Below are positions 7,152 through 15,612 of a DNA stretch of 36,568 nucleotides, piece after piece. Positions within the stretch are counted from its first letter, which is position 1, and each line of letters begins with the position of its first letter. The DNA is taken from the NCBI GenBank assembly GCA_015064785.1, contig SVRM01000035.1:1-36568 (forward strand), in the 5' to 3' direction. The stretch is from Oscillospiraceae bacterium. Lineage in GTDB: Bacteria > Bacillota > Clostridia > Oscillospirales > CAG-272. The notes under the pieces were generated by a model, which saw only the letters and a program-made list of their open reading frames with translations, made no database searches and had not been told where the DNA came from. A program made the translations under genes and the position numbers.

Positions 7152-9821
7152 TCAGTCCATCACAATCTCGAACGTTGCAAGTCCGGCACGGCGGAGGGCA
7201 AAGACCACCGAGTTTCCGACATTTGCGATTTCTCCGGTACGGTTTTCGTCGAGATCGGTCTTGTAGACCTTTGTAATGCGGCGTGCGGGGTAGGTCAGGG
7301 TCAGCTGTCCGACACTTTCTTCATCACCGTAGTTGAGCACACGGACGATCAGCGACTTGCCGTTGTAGCTCTGCTTGACGGCGGTAATCATGAGATTGTC
7401 ACCGGAGATGGCAAGCATGGAGCCGGCATCGGGCAGATTGCGGTTTGCGTGGACGTAGTCGGTCATGACCGATTCTTCCGGCTGACGGTTCAGCGTGAAG
7501 ACTGGGGCAGTCAGATAACCGATGGCATCGCCGTATACTGCCTTCCAGTCGCCGTCGTGCGGGAACAGCGCGAGCTTGTAGGTGATCTCGCCGATGTTTT
7601 CCGCAGCTTCCGGAAGCAGCGTCGTCCATTCCTGGTAAATGTAGTTATTGCAGCGCAGAAGGGTAAGTGCAAGCGCTTTTGATGGGTTGTCAATGCATTC
7701 GTATTCATAAATACCTTCCGCGGCAACCGTCAGACCGGCATTACCCGATGCCACATCACAGATATCCTGCATCGGATGGGTCGGCCACGGCTGTTCTGCC
7801 AGACCGTCGAGATTGGACTCCTCATAGATGGGGCGGGAAACGACGTCAAACGGCTGACCGCCGCGCGAAGTATCGGCACTCTCGAAGTATGTCGGGAAGA
7901 GAACACGCAGACGGTGCTGTCTTGCGCGGTTGTCGATCTTGATTTCCGCGTCGAGATGGCGGCTGTTACGCCCTAGGAACAGCGAGACGGTGATCGGCTG
8001 ATCGATCATATGATGGTCGCGGCGATCCTTCTTCTGCGCGTCATCGGGGACACGCATGACAAGAGAAATCTCGTACTTGCAGCCAAGGGGCGTGTCGTAC
8101 AGCATCGCAACATCGGCATGGCAGCTCTTGGAATAATAGCACTTGTCCTCAAAGGGCGGAATGTGGACATAAACATTTTCCGTGTCACCGGTATCCTCAA
8201 ACAGGAATTGCTCGGGATATACCTTGCCGGACTGTTTATCGGTCATGGTGACGGTACCGTTGGGCATGATTTCACAGCGCAGGAATGCGTTTTCCATCAC
8301 GCCGGGAGCGGTGGAATGGTAGTAGCAGGTGCGTTCACGACTGTACTGCTTGGCACCGTTTTTGATGAGATTGAAGCGCATCCAGCCGAAGGGCGCAATT
8401 TCAGGCAGATCGGCAAGTGCTGTGATCGTCTTTGCCGGTGTGTTGGTCGGATGGCCCTGCTTGGGATTGAAGCGAACATCGATATTGTCCCGCTTTGCGA
8501 CGATGGTGAGCGGCAGACGTGTTCCGTCCGGACACTCCAGTGCGAAATTCTCCGAGCCATATCCCTCGGGAACATCCATGGTAAAGGTATAAACGCCCTT
8601 GACAGGGAAAGAGGCGGTATTGAAAACGACAACGGACGGCTGATCCGCCATGCAGGACATCACATTGCGGCGGCAGTCCTCTGTGACCTGTTCCGCAAGC
8701 GACAGCGCACAACCGTAGCGTGCCATTGCCTGTTCATATACTTCGTCGACGGAGGTACAGCCAAGCGTATCGTGTGCATGATTTTCAAGGACGTATTTCC
8801 ATGCGCGGTCCTGTGCCCAGACACGCGCATCAAAGCCGGACAGCCAGGCCATTGCGGTCATCGGTTCGAGCTTGCGTTCCAGGAAGCGTTCGGTGCGGTA
8901 GTGGCGCTGCTTCTGGCGGGGATGGCAGGCATGGGTGGATTCGAGAATCGATTCGCCGGTGTACATCAGCTCGCCCTCAACGCGATCCATGGCAATGCCG
9001 CGGGCCGCCAGATCCTCGACGACACCCCGCATGTAGTCCTCACAGGTGGACTGTCTGACCTCCAGCTCCGGATGTGTGTCGTTGATTTTCTGCAAAACCG
9101 CGAGCAGGTCGGGCTGCGCAAAGGAATGGTCGATACCGTTGAGCCACATCAGATGTGCGGAATCGGAGCGCGGAATACGGAGATTCAGCATCGATTCCAC
9201 ACGCTTTGCAAGACCGGCGCGGCGGATGGTAACACCATCGATGATCTCATCAAAGTCGTCCTCTGCCATTGGCAGTGCGGTTGCCTCGCCGTAACCGGCG
9301 TTGGAGTTGAGCATGACAACGGACGTGCCGTCGGGAGAGACCCATTCAAACGCACTGCGGCAGTCCTTGGGAACACCGCGCCATGCAATGGCACCGCCGA
9401 TGCCGAAACCCTGCAGAACCTGCGGTGTCTGGGATGCGTGACCGAATTCATCGACCTCATAGGAGAAGCGCATTGCACCGCCGAGGGCTTCCGAACCCTT
9501 GATGCCATAGTGCAGATTACGGATCATCGCCTCACCGGAAACCAGTGTTTCGAGCGGCTGTGTGAACCACGGACCGACACGGAGTCTGCCTTCCCTGACA
9601 TAGCTGCGCAGCTCCTCGGCACGTTCCGGACGGTTTTGCAGATAGTCATCAACCATCGAAAACTGACCGTCGGAGATAAAGATGTAATCGGGATTCTTTG
9701 CAAGGATGTCGAGCAGCCGGTCCATGAGGGATACCAGACGTACAAGATACTTTTCGTGCGACATGTACCACTCGCGGTCCCAGTGCGTGTTGGATAATAC
9801 GTGAATAAAATACTTTTCCAT
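7152..9821 (-). CDS. glycoside hydrolase family 38 alpha-mannosidase
   Basis: An 889-residue enzyme that removes alpha-linked mannose from glycans by a zinc-dependent retaining mechanism. HWDREW (13-18) supplies zinc ligands His13 and Asp15. VDEFGHASQTP (123-133) carries the probable nucleophile Asp124. HAHDTLG (348-354) supplies the late His ligand, His350. A helical middle domain and C-terminal beta-sandwich domains follow, all of normal length. No signal peptide is present, so it probably acts in the cytoplasm on imported oligosaccharides. GGAGG lies about 6 nt before the ATG. A perfect promoter (9857-9885) precedes it, and the beta-helix lipoprotein gene follows in the same transcript. 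Fine specificity (alpha-1,2, 1,3 or 1,6 mannosides) is not visible. Confidence 0.93.
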   Translation of the reverse strand: MEKYFIHVLSNTHWDREWYMSHEKYLVRLVSLMDRLLDILAKNPDYIFISDGQFSMVDDYLQNRPERAEELRSYVREGRLRVGPWFTQPLETLVSGEAMIRNLHYGIKGSEALGGAMRFSYEVDEFGHASQTPQVLQGFGIGGAIAWRGVPKDCRSAFEWVSPDGTSVVMLNSNAGYGEATALPMAEDDFDEIIDGVTIRRAGLAKRVESMLNLRIPRSDSAHLMWLNGIDHSFAQPDLLAVLQKINDTHPELEVRQSTCEDYMRGVVEDLAARGIAMDRVEGELMYTGESILESTHACHPRQKQRHYRTERFLERKLEPMTAMAWLSGFDARVWAQDRAWKYVLENHAHDTLGCTSVDEVYEQAMARYGCALSLAEQVTEDCRRNVMSCMADQPSVVVFNTASFPVKGVYTFTMDVPEGYGSENFALECPDGTRLPLTIVAKRDNIDVRFNPKQGHPTNTPAKTITALADLPEIAPFGWMRFNLIKNGAKQYSRERTCYYHSTAPGVMENAFLRCEIMPNGTVTMTDKQSGKVYPEQFLFEDTGDTENVYVHIPPFEDKCYYSKSCHADVAMLYDTPLGCKYEISLVMRVPDDAQKKDRRDHHMIDQPITVSLFLGRNSRHLDAEIKIDNRARQHRLRVLFPTYFESADTSRGGQPFDVVSRPIYEESNLDGLAEQPWPTHPMQDICDVASGNAGLTVAAEGIYEYECIDNPSKALALTLLRCNNYIYQEWTTLLPEAAENIGEITYKLALFPHDGDWKAVYGDAIGYLTAPVFTLNRQPEESVMTDYVHANRNLPDAGSMLAISGDNLMITAVKQSYNGKSLIVRVLNYGDEESVGQLTLTYPARRITKVYKTDLDENRTGEIANVGNSVVFALRRAGLATFEIVMD

Positions 9822-9856
9822 GATGAACCTCCGGTTTAAGAAAATACTTTTTTACC

Positions 9857-9885
9857 ATTATATCACTGTGTACGCCGGATGTCAA
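9857..9885 (-). promoter_or_regulatory. sigma-A promoter of the GH38 operon
   Basis: On the minus strand, TTGACA (9885-9880), a 17-nt spacer and TATAAT (9862-9857), a perfect consensus. The predicted leader is about 30 nt. Confidence 0.8.
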
Positions 9886-9904
9886 TGAAAACTTTGGAAA
9901 TAAA

Positions 9905-9934
9905 GAAAAGCTCATCGCTGCGGATGAGCTTTTC
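9905..9934 (-). terminator. terminator after the OB-fold lipoprotein
   Basis: GAAAAGCTCATC and GATGAGCTTTTC form a perfect 12-bp stem with a 6-nt loop, continued on the minus strand by TTTATTTCC. It separates the OB-fold lipoprotein transcript from the GH38 operon. Confidence 0.85.
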
Positions 9935-9946
9935 GATTGTCAGAAA

Positions 9947-10693
9947 TTACTGAGCCTTTGTGATCTTGGTGATGTGGGGGTTGGCACCGTCGTACCAGTA
10001 CAGGAAGCCTTCCATGTCGATGACATCGCCGATTGCAAGTGCTTCAGCAGCCTTGTAAACTTCGGTATCAGCACCGGTGAGGTAGGATTCGATGGTGAAG
10101 GTGTAGGTCTGTCCGCCGATCATGGCATTGAAGTAAACGTCATTGCCCTGAGAGCCGGAGCCGTCCCAGTTGTACATGAATGCGTGTTCCGCACCGTTTG
10201 CATCGGTGGAAGCAACGATGGTTGCGCCCTTGAATGCGACGAATTCGTTCTGGTGCTTGATGAGTTCATCGGTACCGAGCCAAGCGGTAGCATCTGCTGC
10301 CGGAGCAACCCAGTTGCCTTCGAGAATTTCGTAAGTAGCGTCGATGATTTCAACTTCGCCGGACCATTCTGCCTTGAAGCCCTTGACCTTGATCTTGGTG
10401 CCGGCAGTCAGCTTGTTGTAATCTTCGTTGGAGATGGGCATTTCATAAATGAAGTATGCGCCTTCCTTGTCCTGGGTGTAGATGGTAGCAACGCCGACGC
10501 CTTCCTTTTCCCACCAGCCCTGCTTTGCCTGAACATAAGCTTCGATGGTGACTTCGGTGTCAAGTGCTGCTGCTGCGTATTCTGCATAGGTCATAACGCC
10601 TTCGCCCTTGACGTCCGGCTTTTCACCGCCGCCGCAGGCAACCATTGCAAATGCGAGAACACATGCGAGAAGTAATGCAATTACCTTTTTCAT
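9947..10693 (-). CDS. lipoprotein with two OB-fold-like domains
   Basis: A 248-residue lipoprotein. The signal peptide MKKVIALLLACVLAFAMVAC ends in a lipobox at Cys20, followed by GGG. The mature part has two similar beta-rich units. The first (about 34-125) contains EVTIEAYVQAKQGWW and TKIKVKGFKAEWSGEVEI; the second (about 140-245) contains FVAFKGATIVAS and GDVIDMEGFLYWYDG. Both match the strand pattern of OB-fold proteins found in gut Firmicutes and Bacteroidota lipoproteins. The ligand is unknown; oligosaccharide or peptide binding is possible. AAAGGAG lies 8 nt before the ATG. The gene has its own promoter and terminator, so it forms a single-gene unit between the transporter and GH38 operons. 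Confidence 0.8.
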   Translation of the reverse strand: MKKVIALLLACVLAFAMVACGGGEKPDVKGEGVMTYAEYAAAALDTEVTIEAYVQAKQGWWEKEGVGVATIYTQDKEGAYFIYEMPISNEDYNKLTAGTKIKVKGFKAEWSGEVEIIDATYEILEGNWVAPAADATAWLGTDELIKHQNEFVAFKGATIVASTDANGAEHAFMYNWDGSGSQGNDVYFNAMIGGQTYTFTIESYLTGADTEVYKAAEALAIGDVIDMEGFLYWYDGANPHITKITKAQ

Positions 10694-10751
10694 TGTTGTA
10701 AACTCCTTTTGAAAGATTTGTTAACGTTTTTTTCAAAACGTACTATATAAT

Positions 10752-10779
10752 ATTATACACGAAATTTTGGTAAAGTCAA
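10752..10779 (-). promoter_or_regulatory. sigma-A promoter of the OB-fold lipoprotein gene
   Basis: On the minus strand, TTGACT (10779-10774), a 16-nt spacer and TATAAT (10757-10752). The -10 box lies in the palindrome TATAATATTATA. It begins 10 nt after the stop of the binding-protein gene. Confidence 0.7.
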
Positions 10780-10789
10780 TATCTTACAG

Positions 10790-12400
10790 TTATTTTTTTG
10801 CATTTTTCGCATCAGCACGCAGCCGGGTGCGTATGGTATTCTGTGCAAGATACAAAAGAATGAGTACCCAGACAGCACCGACAGCACCGAGCAGGGCTTT
10901 GGCACCGACCGGCAGAGGACCGAGGTCCTTTGTCTCCATGGCACTGCCGCGCGCCTCATTCAGTCGGTAAAGTGCGGTGATATCGGTTTGCAGCTTGTCC
11001 ATGAACGCATCGTCCACCGCCTGCTTGCGGCGTGTTGCCTTCGCCGTGTTTTCAATCATCTGACCGGCAGCGTCGCGCAGGGAAGCGGAACCGTTGTAGA
11101 CCGCTGTGACAAACGTGTTTTCCGTGTAATCCAGTGCCAGCCGGGATGCGGCGATCTTGATGTCATAGTAAAGATCGTTGTCCTCGCCGGCGCGCGACAT
11201 GTAATCAATGTAGTCAGGATCGTCCAGCGCCTTCTGTGTGACGGGAACATAGCCCTCCGTCTGCGCGTAGGCTATCTGTACTTCATTGGTCAGCAGATAC
11301 TGCGTGAACAGCCAGGATGCCAGAACCTCCTGCGGATCAGCCTTGTTGAAAACACAGACCGACGGTCCCTGAGAAATCATCACCGGATTTTCCGGGTCCA
11401 GCTGCGGAATCGGGCGGACAACTGTTTCAAAGCGGACGATCTTTTCTTCTGCAATGTCGACCAGCGGTGCATCCGAACCCATCCAGGTGGCACCTGCCGT
11501 GGAGTCGATGGCAAAGATACACTGGCCGGCATTGAGGAAGTTTGCCGGGTAGCTGGAGATTTTGAACGTAGAGAAGGCACCGGTTTCCACATGCGAGGAT
11601 ATTTCGTACAGGAAACGCTCGGTTTCATCGTTGAACAGCAGGATTTCTCCGTCGGCGGTCGAATATCCGGCACCTGCCTGCGCCAGATACTGGATCATCA
11701 TGTTGTCCGTGGATTTGTAAATGAACGGAATCATGACATCCTGTCCGTTGACCTCGTAAATGCCGTCGGCGTTTTTCTTTACTGCCGCCTCGGAAACCTC
11801 CCAGATGTAATCCCATGTCAGGATATCGGGAATGTCGTAGCCGAGTGCTTCCACATACGTTTTGTTGATATAACATGCCTCGGAGGAGCGCATGTAGGGA
11901 AGGGCGTACTGCGCGTCGCCGATGACACCTTCTGCAAGGTATTTCGGGATGATTTCTGCCTGCGTTGGCGCATCAAAGCGGACCTCTGACCCGCCGAGAC
12001 CGTATTTTTCATGTGCCATCAGAGCATCGAGCGGTACTACGGTATTGACACCGGACAGATACGTTGCAATGTGATCGGGGTAGGTAATGCAGACGTTCGG
12101 TGCGGTTCCGGTGGCGAGATTGGTAATGACGTCATTATAAATGACACCGTAATTGGTATACAGACGCAGATTGACATGAACGTTCGGATACAGGGCTTCA
12201 AAGCCGTCAATGGCTTGCTGGTAGATTTCGGTCTGGGTCATGTTTGTATCGTTTTTCGCCCAGAAGGTAATTTCGTATTCCCGTGAGGTATCAAACGTCT
12301 CGGGAATGACAAATGCATCCAGTCCGCGTGAACCGTGGCAGGCGGTAAGTGCGAGCATACACACGGTGCAGAACAGGAGCAGTACAAGTCTGTGCTTCAT
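10790..12400 (-). CDS. sugar ABC transporter substrate-binding lipoprotein with C-terminal membrane helix
   Basis: A 536-residue family 1 extracellular solute-binding protein (UgpB/MalE-like) that captures a sugar for the adjacent permeases. The signal peptide ends in LTAC (Cys21). ITFWAKND, then FEALYPNVHVNLRLY and a Tyr/Trp-rich binding region are typical of the fold. It is longer than the usual 400-450 residues. After the binding fold comes a charged helical stretch and then a hydrophobic segment at about 498-520 (AKALLGAVGAVWVLILLYLA) with a basic tail. The protein may therefore be held at both ends: lipid at the N-terminus, helix at the C-terminus. Its ATG overlaps the stop of the upstream permease gene by 4 nt, so the two are coupled. 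The substrate is unknown. Confidence 0.9.
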   Translation of the reverse strand: MKHRLVLLLFCTVCMLALTACHGSRGLDAFVIPETFDTSREYEITFWAKNDTNMTQTEIYQQAIDGFEALYPNVHVNLRLYTNYGVIYNDVITNLATGTAPNVCITYPDHIATYLSGVNTVVPLDALMAHEKYGLGGSEVRFDAPTQAEIIPKYLAEGVIGDAQYALPYMRSSEACYINKTYVEALGYDIPDILTWDYIWEVSEAAVKKNADGIYEVNGQDVMIPFIYKSTDNMMIQYLAQAGAGYSTADGEILLFNDETERFLYEISSHVETGAFSTFKISSYPANFLNAGQCIFAIDSTAGATWMGSDAPLVDIAEEKIVRFETVVRPIPQLDPENPVMISQGPSVCVFNKADPQEVLASWLFTQYLLTNEVQIAYAQTEGYVPVTQKALDDPDYIDYMSRAGEDNDLYYDIKIAASRLALDYTENTFVTAVYNGSASLRDAAGQMIENTAKATRRKQAVDDAFMDKLQTDITALYRLNEARGSAMETKDLGPLPVGAKALLGAVGAVWVLILLYLAQNTIRTRLRADAKNAKK

Positions 12401-13284
12401 CCTTTGGTACCTCCTCTTGCAACACCTTCCATGATTTTACGGCGGAAGATCAGAAACAGCACGATCAGCGGCACGGAAATGACGACGACAGCCGCCATCA
12501 TCGCGGGTATGTTCTCCCGACCGAAGCCGTTTTCGCGGATCTCCTGAATGCCGTTGGAAACGAGGAAGTATGCTTCCTCATCAGTAATCAGACGCGGCCA
12601 TACATACGAGTTCCAGCATTCGATGACCTTGAGGATGGTGACGGTGACAACGGTCGGGCGGCAGATGGGCAGCATGATGCGCAGAAGATACTTGAGATCG
12701 GAGGTGCCGTCGACCTTTGCCGCATAATACAGCTCATCCGGAATCTGCGCGAAGTTCTCCTTCAACAGATAGATATAGAACACCGATGCAGCGGACGGAA
12801 GAATCAGACCGGCAAAGGAATTGCGCAGATCGAGATTGGTGATGGTGACAAAGTTGGTGATGATGACAAGCTCATTCGGAATCATCATCAGGGACAAAAA
12901 CAGCGTGAACAGCGCATTCTTGCCTCGGAACTCCAGGCGGGAAAATGCAAATGCGGCAGGCACGATGATAAACAGCATCAGCACGGTTGTCAGTACCGTA
13001 AAAATGAGCGTGTTCAGGAAATAGTCGGCAAGCGGTACAGCGGTAAACGCATCGGCATAGTTTTCCAGTGTCGGAGAGGTCGGGAACAGCTGCGGAATGC
13101 GTTCTGCATTATAGGAGCCGTAGCTTTTGATTGAGGTGATGAGCATCCAGTAGAATGGGAACAGGACAATCAGTGCCCAGAGACCGAGACCGGCATAAAT
13201 GAAGCCGTGCAGGATTTTTTTGTTCCGTTCACCGGCGGCGGAGGATGCGTTGGCTGTTGTTTTGATGGCAGTTTGATTTGTCAA
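12397..13284 (-). CDS. sugar ABC transporter permease, MalG/UgpE type
   Basis: A 295-residue inner-membrane permease with about six membrane segments. The cytoplasmic EAA loop near residues 186-208 (YYAAKVDGT, then a pair of Arg and LPICRP) contacts the ATPase. The family normally imports mono- or oligosaccharides. The start is TTG at 13284, with AGGAGG 8 nt upstream; an ATG closer to the ribosome site is out of frame. The gene lies 16 nt after the other permease and overlaps the binding-protein gene by 4 nt. Confidence 0.93.
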   Translation of the reverse strand: MTNQTAIKTTANASSAAGERNKKILHGFIYAGLGLWALIVLFPFYWMLITSIKSYGSYNAERIPQLFPTSPTLENYADAFTAVPLADYFLNTLIFTVLTTVLMLFIIVPAAFAFSRLEFRGKNALFTLFLSLMMIPNELVIITNFVTITNLDLRNSFAGLILPSAASVFYIYLLKENFAQIPDELYYAAKVDGTSDLKYLLRIMLPICRPTVVTVTILKVIECWNSYVWPRLITDEEAYFLVSNGIQEIRENGFGRENIPAMMAAVVVISVPLIVLFLIFRRKIMEGVARGGTKG

Positions 13285-13300
13285 GATGCATTCCTCCTTT

Positions 13301-14194
13301 TTACGAATAATGGACGTGCCGGCGGCTGACCAGCAGATTGATGACGGTGATGGTCAGGACGATGACAAACAGAATGATAGCGGCAGCGGACGCATACGAC
13401 GGATATCCGCCGGAGTCGCCGTACAGCATGTCGTAAACATAGCCGACGATGGTGTTCATCTCCGCTGCATTCAGCTGTGTTCCGAACAGTGCAACTGCAT
13501 CGGAGTATGCCTTGAAGGCACCGATAAAGCCAGTGATAATCAGATAGAACAGCATCGGGGAAATCATCGGCAGCGTGATGCGGCAGAAGACACGCATTCG
13601 TCCGGTGCCGTCCACACGCGCGGCATTGTAGTAGTCCTGCTTCACAGAGGCAAGCGCGGAGGTCAGAATCAGAATCTTGAACGGCAGGACGACCCAGACC
13701 GTGTATACGCAAAGAACGAGCATCTTTGCCCACCACGGACCGTCGATGAAGTCAATCGGCGACATGCCGAACACACCGAGCAGGATATTGATCAGACCGT
13801 CGGAGTACTCTGTTTTCTGGAACAGGATCATGAATACAAGACCGACGGCAAGCGTGTTTGTGACATACGGCAGAAAGTAGATCGTCTGGAACAGCTCGCG
13901 CAGCTTGGAAATCGATGCAAGTCCGACCGAGATCAAAAGGGCAAGCCCGGTCGATACCGGTACGGTAATCAGCACGAGAATGAAGGTGTTTTTGACTGCC
14001 TGCAAAAAATACGGATCATGCAGGACATAGGAGTAGTTGTACCCGCCGACGCCGAGATAGGTCTGCGAGGCGGTGTTGTATCCCTCCTCAAACGAGTAGA
14101 TGAAAACGTCGATCAGCGGGTATACCAGAAAAACGCCGAGGAACAGAATCGCCGGCAGCAGGTATAACCAGGCTTTCAGATTGTTTTTTTCCAT
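13301..14194 (-). CDS. sugar ABC transporter permease, MalF/UgpA type
   Basis: A 297-residue permease with six predicted membrane segments, beginning with a hydrophobic AWLYLLPAILFLGVFLVYPL that is typical of MalF/UgpA N-termini. The EAA loop at about 188-210 (YYNAARVDGTGRMRVF, then ITLP) is intact. It pairs with the MalG-type permease just downstream and begins 9 nt after the ATPase gene stop. Confidence 0.93.
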   Translation of the reverse strand: MEKNNLKAWLYLLPAILFLGVFLVYPLIDVFIYSFEEGYNTASQTYLGVGGYNYSYVLHDPYFLQAVKNTFILVLITVPVSTGLALLISVGLASISKLRELFQTIYFLPYVTNTLAVGLVFMILFQKTEYSDGLINILLGVFGMSPIDFIDGPWWAKMLVLCVYTVWVVLPFKILILTSALASVKQDYYNAARVDGTGRMRVFCRITLPMISPMLFYLIITGFIGAFKAYSDAVALFGTQLNAAEMNTIVGYVYDMLYGDSGGYPSYASAAAIILFVIVLTITVINLLVSRRHVHYS

Positions 14195-14203
14195 GTTGAT
14201 ACC

Positions 14204-15301
14204 TCATTCTCCGACCGGAATGCGTGCTTCCGTCGCCGGGTCAAACAGGTCAACCTTATGGGCTTTCAGACGGAATCGAACCGCGGTGGACAGTCCTTTT
14301 ACGTCATCCGCATCGACAATGGCACGGATAGAGGCGGACTGGCAGCTTTCGTGGGAGGCAACAATCGAAACATCGCGTCCCATGACCTCAATGGCAGAGA
14401 GGGCACAGTGCATCGGACCTGCCGCATCCACCTCAAAGCCTTCGGGACGAATGCCGACGGTGACATCGCGGTCAGAAACACCGGGAACATCCAGCACACA
14501 GTCGTCGCCGAAATACAGCTTGCCCGCGCGGACGGTACCTGCAAACACATTGATCGGCGGTGTGCCGAGGAACTTAGCCACAAACAGGTTGCAGGGATCG
14601 TTGTATACCTCCTGCGGTGCGCCGATCTGCTGCACAACGCCGTCGCGCATGACGACGATCGCGTCGGAGATGCTCATGGCTTCTTCCTGATCGTGCGTGA
14701 CAAAGATTGTCGTGATACCGGTCTCGCGCTGGATGCGGCGAATCTCCTCTCTTGTTTGCAGACGCAGACGTGCATCGAGGTTGGACAGCGGCTCGTCAAG
14801 CAGGAGTACCCGCGGCATTTTGACAAGCGCCCGTGCGATGGCGACACGCTGCTGCTGACCGCCGGACAACTCAGCCGGTTTGCGGTCAAGATACGGATCA
14901 ATCTGAACAAGACGTGCGATTTCCTCTGCCTTTGCGCGCATATCCGCACGGCTCATCTTTTCTTTGCCGCGCAGATTGCCGAGCGGGAACATGATGTTTT
15001 CGGCAACCGTCATGTGCGGATAAAGTGCATAATTCTGGAACACAAGACCGATGCCGCGGTGTTCGGGGGAAATATCGGTGACATCATCATCGCCGAAGAA
15101 GATGCGCCCGGAGGTTGGCTTCAGCAGACCGCTGATCAGGTTGAGTGTGGTGGATTTTCCGCAGCCGGACGGACCGAGCAGACCGATGAGCTTGCCGTCG
15201 GGGATCTCATATGTGAAATCGGATACGGCGATGACATCGTCTTTGATCTTTTTGTTGCGGTTGGGGAAGGTTTTTGTGACGTGTTCAAGTACGACTTTCA
15301 T
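14204..15301 (-). CDS. sugar ABC transporter ATPase, MalK/UgpC/MsmK type
   Basis: A 365-residue ATPase that powers the sugar importer. All motifs are intact: Walker A GPSGCGKST (43-51), Q-loop Gln89, signature LSGGQQ (145-150), Walker B VLLLDEP (165-171) and switch His203. The C-terminal third (from about 240) is the TOBE/regulatory domain of MalK-type proteins, ending with the usual VDLFDPATEARI. The start at 15301 is chosen because AAGGAAG precedes it and MalK-type proteins begin at this point. The frame is open 21 codons further upstream. It is the first gene of the operon. MalK-type ATPases can serve several importers, so it may be shared. Confidence 0.95.
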   Translation of the reverse strand: MKVVLEHVTKTFPNRNKKIKDDVIAVSDFTYEIPDGKLIGLLGPSGCGKSTTLNLISGLLKPTSGRIFFGDDDVTDISPEHRGIGLVFQNYALYPHMTVAENIMFPLGNLRGKEKMSRADMRAKAEEIARLVQIDPYLDRKPAELSGGQQQRVAIARALVKMPRVLLLDEPLSNLDARLRLQTREEIRRIQRETGITTIFVTHDQEEAMSISDAIVVMRDGVVQQIGAPQEVYNDPCNLFVAKFLGTPPINVFAGTVRAGKLYFGDDCVLDVPGVSDRDVTVGIRPEGFEVDAAGPMHCALSAIEVMGRDVSIVASHESCQSASIRAIVDADDVKGLSTAVRFRLKAHKVDLFDPATEARIPVGE

Positions 15302-15335
15302 ATATTTTCTTCCTTTATATGTGATTGATAAGAAA

Positions 15336-15364
15336 ATTATAGCACAACCTGTCCGCTTTCGCAA
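15336..15364 (-). promoter_or_regulatory. sigma-A promoter of the sugar ABC operon
   Basis: On the minus strand, TTGCGA (15364-15359), a 17-nt spacer and TATAAT (15341-15336), about 35 nt before the ATPase start. The remaining gap to 15490 holds no gene I can support. Confidence 0.65.
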
Positions 15365-15490
15365 GGGTTTTGGGATATTTTCTGCGGGAATTTCGGTGAA
15401 GATGGCATTCGGTGCTGTGCGGATGCTTTATTGAGAGGATAATAAAAATGTACTTGATATAGTTCATCTTTTTGCGGTATAAAAAAGTGA

Positions 15491-15518
15491 GAGGTGCTGC
15501 AAGAACTTGCAACACCTC
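15491..15518 (-). terminator. terminator of the surface scaffold operon
   Basis: GAGGTGTTGCAAG and CTTGCAGCACCTC pair with one G-U pair around a very short loop (minus strand), followed by TCACTTTTTTAT. It lies 95 nt after the stop of the SLH protein gene. Confidence 0.8.
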
Positions 15519-15612
15519 AATAAAAGATCGGGCCTTGTTGATTGTACTAGATTCCGACAGTGAAACAGCCGGAATCATCATGCTGTGTGAAATGAGAGGG
15601 AAGTGCAGAGCC

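Noticed and set aside
8010-9797. A 595-codon plus-strand frame opposite the GH38 gene.
   Set aside because: Composition follows the antisense of a clear enzyme; no ribosome site or recognisable motif.
10715-10740. A catabolite-control (cre-like) site near GTTAACGTT upstream of the OB-fold lipoprotein.
   Set aside because: It departs from the cre consensus at several key positions and can be explained as an AT-rich inverted repeat.
14258-15328. A 356-codon plus-strand frame opposite the ABC ATPase.
   Set aside because: Antisense shadow; the ATPase on the minus strand has every family motif.
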